Of a stretch of DNA of 64,000 bases, positions 59,469 through 64,000 are shown in pieces; position 1 is the stretch's first letter, and each line of letters opens with the position of its first letter. Source of the DNA: Rhodobacteraceae bacterium XHP0102 (GTDB lineage Bacteria > Pseudomonadota > Alphaproteobacteria > Rhodobacterales > Rhodobacteraceae); assembly GCA_025751475.1 (NCBI GenBank), contig JAOWLD010000001.1, positions 682,001 through 746,000 of the forward strand, given 5' to 3'. The notes beneath the pieces are model-generated. The model ran no database searches. It was not told the DNA's origin and saw nothing but the letters and a program-made list of their open reading frames with translations. The position numbers were made by a program, and so were the translations under genes.

Positions 59469-60647
59469 TCAGGGCAAAAGTGCCGCAACACCTGGCAGGG
59501 TTTTACCCTCCATCCACTCAAGGAAGGCGCCACCTGCGGTCGAGATATAGGTGAAACGCTCTGCCGCGCCCGATTTATTGAGGGCCGCGACCGTGTCACC
59601 GCCGCCTGCAACCGAGATCAAATGGCCTGTTTCGGTCGCCTGTGCGGCGGCTTGCGCGGCCGCGTTGGTGGCTGCGTCAAAGGGGGTAAGTTCAAAGGCG
59701 CCAAGCGGGCCGTTCCAGATCAGGGTCTTGGCGGTTTCAATCTGGGCAATGATGGCGGCCACGCTGTTTGGCCCTGCGTCCAAAATCATCGCATCTTTCG
59801 GCACATTCGTGCTGGCCACGACCTCATGCGCTGCGCCTGATTTGAATTCGCGCGCGATGACCACATCGCTTGGCAAAATGATGGCGCATCCTGTGGTTTG
59901 CGCGTGATCCAAAATGTCGCGTGCGGTTTGCGCCAGATCATGTTCGCACAAAGACGCGCCCACATCATGGCCCTGTGCCGCCAGAAACGTATTGGCCATG
60001 CCGCCCCCGATCACAAGGCGATCTACTTTACCCACCAGATTGTGCAAAAGATCCAGTTTGGTTGATACTTTTGCCCCGCCGACAACCGCCATAACAGGGC
60101 GGGCAGGGGTGCCAAGCGCGGCCTCCAACGCGGCCAATTCCGCCGCCATCAAACGCCCCGCGCAAGAGGGCAGCAAATGCGCAACCCCTTCGGTCGAGGC
60201 GTGCGCCCGATGCGCCGCAGAAAAGGCATCATTGCAATAAATATCGCCAAGCGCGGCATAGAATTGGGCCAGCTGCGGATCGTTTGCCTCCTCCATCGTG
60301 GAGAAGCGCGTATTTTCCAGCAAGATCACCGCGTCAGACGGGGTTGCCTCAATCGCGGCGCGGCTTGGGGTTTCGATGAAGATCACCTCATCCCCAAGGG
60401 CGGCCTCAAGGGCAGGCACCAATTGCGCAAGGCTCATTTCGGGAACGGGGCGCCCTTTGGGGCGGCCAAAATGTGCCAAAAGAACCACGCGCCCCCCTTT
60501 GGCACGGATATCGCGCAGCGTGGGGATGATCTTTTCGATCCGTGTCGCATCGGTGACGCGGCCATGTTCCATGGGCACATTGATGTCGACACGGGTCAGC
60601 ACCGTTTTGCCCGCCAGATCAAGATCATCCAATGTTTTCCACGCCAT
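59469..60647 (-). CDS. pgk: Phosphoglycerate kinase
   Basis: Glycolysis/gluconeogenesis: interconverts 1,3-bisphosphoglycerate and 3-phosphoglycerate with ATP formation. A 392-residue two-lobe kinase: [59 protein letters not shown] and the nucleotide-binding [11 protein letters not shown]. Length is standard. It lies downstream of gap, separated by a terminator hairpin, so it probably has its own promoter too. Confidence 0.97.
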   Translation of the reverse strand: MAWKTLDDLDLAGKTVLTRVDINVPMEHGRVTDATRIEKIIPTLRDIRAKGGRVVLLAHFGRPKGRPVPEMSLAQLVPALEAALGDEVIFIETPSRAAIEATPSDAVILLENTRFSTMEEANDPQLAQFYAALGDIYCNDAFSAAHRAHASTEGVAHLLPSCAGRLMAAELAALEAALGTPARPVMAVVGGAKVSTKLDLLHNLVGKVDRLVIGGGMANTFLAAQGHDVGASLCEHDLAQTARDILDHAQTTGCAIILPSDVVIAREFKSGAAHEVVASTNVPKDAMILDAGPNSVAAIIAQIETAKTLIWNGPLGAFELTPFDAATNAAAQAAAQATETGHLISVAGGGDTVAALNKSGAAERFTYISTAGGAFLEWMEGKTLPGVAALLP

Positions 60648-60726
60648 CTTGGCCTCCGAAATGCGAAAGAGAGGATATGCAACTGCGCTAGCGATTTATC
60701 CCGCTTAGGTCAATTTTTCACGACAA

Positions 60727-60752
60727 AAAAGGCGCGCTTTCGCACGCCTTTT
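60727..60752 (-). terminator. Intrinsic terminator between gap and pgk
   Basis: Stem AAAAGGCG/CGCCTTTT with a ten-base, partly paired loop; on the minus strand the stem runs into TTTTTT. It lies 25 bases after the gap stop. Confidence 0.8.
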
Positions 60753-60776
60753 GGGAGGGTCTTTACCTGCGCTGCA

Positions 60777-61778
60777 TCACAGGAGTTTTCCCATCGCCAC
60801 GGCGGTATCGGCCATACGGTTGGAGAAGCCCCATTCATTGTCATACCAGCTTAGGATGCGGCACATATTGCCATCCATCACCTTGGTCTGATCGAGATGG
60901 AAAATCGATGAGCGGGGATCATGGTTGAAATCCATCGAGACATTGGGCTGATCGGTCACGCCCAAAATGCCTTTAAGCGGGCCATTGGCGGCCTTGATCA
61001 CCGCTTCGTTGATTTCTTCCACGGTTGTGTCCCGTGCCGCCTCGAAGGTCAGATCAACCACCGAAACATTCGGTGTCGGCACGCGGATGGCAACCCCGTC
61101 AAGTTTGCCGTTCAGTTCAGGCAACACCAAGCCAACGGCGCGCGCTGCACCCGTGGAGGTGGGGATCATGCTCATCGCAGCGGCGCGCGCGCGATAGAGG
61201 TCTTTGTGCATCGTATCAAGCGTGGGCTGGTCGCCTGTGTAGCTGTGGATCGTGGTCATAAAGCCGCGCGAAATGCCGATGGCGTTATGAATCGCAAAGG
61301 CAACGGGGCTAAGGCAGTTCGTGGTGCAAGAGGCGTTTGAGACGATGATATCCTCTTTCGTCAATGTGCCGTGGTTTACCCCGTAAACGATGGTCTTATC
61401 TGCGCCGCTCGATGGGGCCGAAACCAAGACGCGCGATGCCCCGTTTTCCAAATGCACGGCGGCCTTGTCGCGGTCGGTGAAAATCCCTGTGCATTCCAAA
61501 ACGATGTCGACATGGCCCCATGGCAATTCAGCGGGGTTGCGAATTGCGGTCACCTCAATCGGGCCGCGGCCCACGTCAATCGTTGTTGCGGTGGTTGTAA
61601 CCTCGGCGGGGAAACGGCCATGCACGCTATCAAAACGCAAAAGATGCGCGTTGGTCTCGACAGGTCCCAGATCATTGATCGCGACCACCTCGATATCGGT
61701 GCGGCCCGACTCGATGATCGCGCGCAGCACATTGCGCCCGATGCGGCCAAATCCGTTAATCGCCACCTTAACAGCCAT
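60777..61778 (-). CDS. gap: Glyceraldehyde-3-phosphate dehydrogenase, type I (first copy)
   Basis: Oxidises and phosphorylates glyceraldehyde-3-phosphate with NAD(P). A 333-residue enzyme: NAD-binding [16 protein letters not shown], cofactor Asp region VVAINDLGP, catalytic Cys in [24 protein letters not shown], and [13 protein letters not shown]. The ATG at 61778 follows GGAGGGGATC. The C-terminal part of a second gap gene lies 2 kb upstream on the same strand, and the two differ in sequence, so they are distinct paralogues, possibly for opposite flux or different cofactors. Confidence 0.97.
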   Translation of the reverse strand: MAVKVAINGFGRIGRNVLRAIIESGRTDIEVVAINDLGPVETNAHLLRFDSVHGRFPAEVTTTATTIDVGRGPIEVTAIRNPAELPWGHVDIVLECTGIFTDRDKAAVHLENGASRVLVSAPSSGADKTIVYGVNHGTLTKEDIIVSNASCTTNCLSPVAFAIHNAIGISRGFMTTIHSYTGDQPTLDTMHKDLYRARAAAMSMIPTSTGAARAVGLVLPELNGKLDGVAIRVPTPNVSVVDLTFEAARDTTVEEINEAVIKAANGPLKGILGVTDQPNVSMDFNHDPRSSIFHLDQTKVMDGNMCRILSWYDNEWGFSNRMADTAVAMGKLL

Positions 61779-61861
61779 GATCCCCTCCAATAACCGATTT
61801 TTGTTAGCGGTAACATTGCGGGTGGTATAGTCGCTTCCACCTCAAAAGGAAAGAGGGGATG

Positions 61862-62005
61862 CTAACGCCAAAAAGCCATTTTTGTTAGGACTTCGACCAG
61901 AAGTTTGCCGATGAAAATCAGGCCTGATTGATCCCATAGCAGCACGTCCACCGCCACAAGCGATAGGATCAACCCACCCAGCCAGATTGCAATCGTATTT
62001 GTCAT
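61862..62005 (-). CDS. Small membrane protein upstream of gap (47 residues)
   Basis: A short frame encodes MTNTIAIWLGGLILSLVAVD followed by VLLWDQSGLIFIGKLLVEVL and ending MAFWR: one clear membrane helix (residues 4-25), a short polar turn (WDQSG) and a second amphipathic helix. Such small proteins are found beside gap in other Rhodobacteraceae as hypothetical proteins, as far as I recall. The ribosome site is weak. No function is known; association with a membrane complex is a guess. It ends 83 bases before the gap start codon. Confidence 0.65.
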   Translation of the reverse strand: MTNTIAIWLGGLILSLVAVDVLLWDQSGLIFIGKLLVEVLTKMAFWR

Positions 62006-62062
62006 GAAATTATGTCTAAACAGATTTGATCTTGGTGGGAAGATGGGCGGAGGTAGGTTAGC

Positions 62063-62557
62063 CTATCCTCTGTGGCCTTCGCTTTGAATTAAGTCCTCAA
62101 TCAAAAGGCTTAACAGTTCTCCACGATTGGTGACGCCCGCTTTTCGATAGATTGCGTTCAAATGGCTTTTGACTGTGCCTTCGGCTGTGCCACGCAAATC
62201 CGAGATTTCAGTGATCGAGCAACCCTTAACCATGAAATGCGCCACATCCTTCTCTGAGGTGGTAAGGCCCCACTCAGAAAAATGGGCATCCACCACATCA
62301 TGAAAGGCCATAGCTGCAGTGGATAGTTGCTTTTCCATCCTCCGAGCATGAGCCACTAAATGCGTTAAATAACGGGTTTCGATCGCAACCGCAGCAGTCA
62401 ACAGCAAGGCTGCGATCAATTCCACGCGGAAATGTTGATCCAAATACCAGAAGCGCCCTAAACTTTGGGCATCGGCAATCACATCCGTCATGAAGAACAG
62501 AATTGAGGCCACCTGCGCCACTATTAGAAGACCGAGAAAAATAGGCTGCTTCGTCAT
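62063..62557 (-). CDS. Membrane-anchored LuxR-type regulator
   Basis: A 164-residue protein with two N-terminal membrane helices (about residues 5-25 and 44-64), a short coiled linker (HARRMEKQLSTAAMAFHD) and a C-terminal LuxR/GerE helix-turn-helix (LTTSEKDVAHFMVKGCSITEISDLRGTAEGTVKSHLNAIYRKAG). No separate ligand domain is present, so any signal must come through the membrane part or a partner. The ATG at 62557 has AGGGAC at seven bases. It begins 11 bases after the cytochrome b gene, so the two are one operon with the PepSY gene. Confidence 0.85.
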   Translation of the reverse strand: MTKQPIFLGLLIVAQVASILFFMTDVIADAQSLGRFWYLDQHFRVELIAALLLTAAVAIETRYLTHLVAHARRMEKQLSTAAMAFHDVVDAHFSEWGLTTSEKDVAHFMVKGCSITEISDLRGTAEGTVKSHLNAIYRKAGVTNRGELLSLLIEDLIQSEGHRG

Positions 62558-62568
62558 GGATTGCGTCC

Positions 62569-63114
62569 CTATTTGATTTTGACCGCGGCAGGGATGGTTT
62601 TGATGCCTGTTACCATGGCGCGCACAAGATTTACACTGGTGCGCCGCGATTCCCACAAGACAGCGGCAATATGCAAAACGATAGAAAGTTCCGCCCAGGT
62701 CACAAGAATTTCGTGAGTTTCCTCCACCCATTCAACACCCCAAAAAGCGTTGGTGGTCATCATATATCCTGTAGCAGCAATACCGATGATGGATGCGATG
62801 AGATTAAAAATCATCAACGCCCCAAGAGGCGAATGCCCCAAATGGGTGCTGCGCCGCGCCGTGATGATATCGTCTAGCTGGCTGTTGATTGAGCCGCGCG
62901 ATGGCATGAACGAAGAAAACCGCGCGTATTTCGTGCCGATCAGCCCCCAAATCAGGCGAAAGGCAATAAGCCCTGCAATCGCATAGCCGATATATTCGTG
63001 CAGGTTGCTTTCGGGGTCAGTGATCAGCGCATTCACAGCAAAGCCGATCACAAGGCTCCAATGAAACAGGCGGATCAGTGGATCCCAGATTTTGTAAGTC
63101 TGTGTGTCTAACAT
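62569..63114 (-). CDS. Cytochrome b561-type membrane protein
   Basis: A 181-residue, four-helix di-haem cytochrome b of the Ni-Fe-hydrogenase cytochrome b/b561 group. Likely haem ligands are His18 (LIRLFHWSL), His39 (NLHEYIGY), His134 (EETHEILV) and His148 (SIVLHIAAVLW), one pair on each side of the membrane. It should carry electrons between the quinone pool and a periplasmic or cytoplasmic partner. It is between a PepSY protein and a membrane LuxR regulator. The start has GAGGAC upstream. Confidence 0.9.
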   Translation of the reverse strand: MLDTQTYKIWDPLIRLFHWSLVIGFAVNALITDPESNLHEYIGYAIAGLIAFRLIWGLIGTKYARFSSFMPSRGSINSQLDDIITARRSTHLGHSPLGALMIFNLIASIIGIAATGYMMTTNAFWGVEWVEETHEILVTWAELSIVLHIAAVLWESRRTSVNLVRAMVTGIKTIPAAVKIK

Positions 63115-63197
63115 TTCTTGTCCTCAACGGTTGGAGGCCGTGACGCGTTTTGCAGGCCATGGGGAGAGGCCGCAAAACGCGCCAGTATAAACCTAGG

Positions 63198-63464
63198 TCA
63201 ATCGTCCCGCGAGATGCGGATGATTTCAAAATTGTTATCGAGATACAGTTCAAAGCGTTCGCCATCTTTCACGGCATAGACCTCGATCATGCCATCTTCC
63301 ATTTCGATCTTGCGGGTTTCATAGCCCTGCTCGGTCATGGCGGCGGTGATGTTTGCGCGCTGCTCTTCGGTCAGACGCTCATAGCCAGAGGCCTGTGCCG
63401 CCAAAGGCAGGGCGGTGGCTAGGGCCAGTGCTGCGACAAAGGTCGATGTTTTGATAAAAGACAT
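63198..63464 (-). CDS. Secreted PepSY domain protein
   Basis: An 88-residue periplasmic protein: signal peptide MSFIKTSTFVAALALATALPL with the AQA-S cleavage site, then one PepSY-type domain (ERLTEEQRANITAAMTEQGY, KIEMEDGMIEVYAV, FELYLDNNFEIIRIS). PepSY domains are small binding or inhibitory modules often found near cytochrome b561 genes. AGAAAGGAA precedes the ATG at 63464. It is the first gene of the PepSY / cytochrome b / LuxR operon, with 83 bases to the next gene. Confidence 0.88.
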   Translation of the reverse strand: MSFIKTSTFVAALALATALPLAAQASGYERLTEEQRANITAAMTEQGYETRKIEMEDGMIEVYAVKDGERFELYLDNNFEIIRISRDD

Positions 63465-63640
63465 ATGAACTTCCTTTCTGATGTGGTGAGTGGCCGACCT
63501 CTTTGCGGCGGCCTCGTGAGAAAGGATTTGTGCGGAAATCGCCCCGACCACCATTGGACGCGGGTTATAGATGGCAGAGTTCGACCTCTGGTTGGGGGCG
63601 CTATAACTGGGGTTTAGGCCATTCAGGGGTTGAAAAAGCA

Positions 63641-63671
63641 AAAACCCAGCCATGCATCATGGCTGGGTTTT
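63641..63671 (-). terminator. Intrinsic terminator after the second gap gene
   Basis: A 14-bp perfect stem, AAAACCCAGCCATG and CATGGCTGGGTTTT, with a three-base loop. On the minus strand it runs into TTTTTGCTTTTTC and lies about 30 bases after the gap stop. Confidence 0.92.
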
Positions 63672-63699
63672 GCAAAAGGTAAACGCATCAGGCAGGGGT

Positions 63700-64000
63700 T
63701 TAGGCGATCAGGCGGCCCATGGCGGCAGAGACATCCGCCATACGCGCCGAAAATCCCCATTCATTGTCATACCATGCCAAAACCCGCACGGTGCGCCCGC
63801 CGATAACCTTCGTCTGATCGGGGGCAAAAATCGAGCTATGCGTGGTGTGATTGAAATCAATCGACACTTTGGGTTCTGGATCATAGGCCAAGACGCTGCG
63901 CATATGGCCTTCGGCGGCATCGCGCATGATCTGGTTGACCTCTTCCACCGAAGTATCGCGGCCCGCCTCAAAGGTCAGATCAACGCAGGAGACATTCGGG
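63700..64000 (-). CDS. Glyceraldehyde-3-phosphate dehydrogenase, type I (second copy, C-terminal part)
   Basis: The last 100 codons of a gap gene whose start lies beyond the window. It shows PNVSCVDLTFEAGRDTSVEE, SIDFNHTTHSSIFAPDQTKV and [20 protein letters not shown], aligned end to end with the C-terminus of the first gap but clearly different (for instance HTTHSS for HDPRSS). It ends in its own strong terminator. Two gap genes close together are common in this family of bacteria and may serve opposite directions of carbon flow. Confidence 0.93.
   Translation of the reverse strand, partial: PNVSCVDLTFEAGRDTSVEEVNQIMRDAAEGHMRSVLAYDPEPKVSIDFNHTTHSSIFAPDQTKVIGGRTVRVLAWYDNEWGFSARMADVSAAMGRLIA

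Noticed and set aside
63575-63592. TTCGAC loop on a five-base stem, resembling a tRNA T-arm
   Set aside because: No acceptor, D or anticodon arms of correct spacing are present nearby, so no tRNA is called.
1-64000. Search for CRISPR arrays, insertion sequences, integrases, toxin-antitoxin or phage-defence genes
   Set aside because: No regularly spaced repeats, no transposase or integrase motifs and no known defence families were seen among the genes read.

Overview
The window looks like chromosome of a Rhodobacteraceae (Roseobacter-group) alphaproteobacterium of moderately high GC. The support is gene content and order: irr next to fabA-fabB-fabI, a lipoyl domain on the PDH E1-beta subunit, a CHCC zinc-finger (NDUFS6-like) gene before polA, ftsB near pdhA, two gap genes close together with a tiny membrane protein, a TAXI-type TRAP transporter, and glutathione-dependent formaldehyde oxidation genes. 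No rRNA, tRNA, CRISPR array, insertion sequence or phage gene was seen. With the starts chosen here no gene-free stretch exceeds 300 bases.

Region 1 (1-18,818) is a surface-polysaccharide locus. It makes GDP-L-fucose (manC, gmd, fcl) and carries glycosyltransferases of several families (GT4 twice, GT2, GT25, and GT11 alpha-1,2-fucosyltransferase), a membrane FlaA1/WbpM-type sugar dehydratase, an acyltransferase-3 protein, three adjacent FkbM methyltransferases, an O-antigen-ligase-like membrane protein, an LptD-type outer-membrane assembly protein and an RfaH/NusG-like factor. Its left edge is AT-rich and cut by the window. The likely product is a fucosylated, methylated and acylated glycan, possibly carried on LPS.

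Region 2 (18,857-26,941) has a TAXI-TRAP uptake system, a YidB-like protein, a BON-LysM protein and a DctB/DctD two-component pair that may control the transporter. Region 3 (27,107-33,286) is a sulfur module: a Crp/Fnr regulator with a cysteine pair, two YeeE/YedE half-transporters, a persulfide-dioxygenase-like metallohydrolase, a DUF442-sulfide:quinone reductase fusion and a SulP transporter. Region 4 (33,295-36,536) is irr and the unsaturated-fatty-acid genes.

Region 5 (36,676-53,101) is mostly housekeeping: an FKBP, hydrolases, a PLP dehydratase, an MFS pump, a GntR regulator with a visible operator, an OmpA lipoprotein, an Ada-like DNA repair protein, nth, a PfkB kinase, a divergent sulfotransferase/GT14 pair, a HIT protein, an ABC ATPase, polA and a pseudouridine synthase. 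Region 6 (53,155-64,000) is central carbon: pdhC, pdhB and pdhA preceded by a 28-bp palindrome, formaldehyde detoxification, ftsB, pgk, gap, a 47-residue membrane protein, a PepSY / cytochrome b / membrane-LuxR trio, and the end of a second gap gene.

The most unusual points are the LptD-like protein and RfaH-like factor closing the glycan cluster, the PepSY-cytochrome b-membrane LuxR trio, the DUF442-SQR fusion next to a Cys-pair Crp/Fnr regulator, a DctD relative with an altered GAFTGA loop, and the pdhA palindrome.
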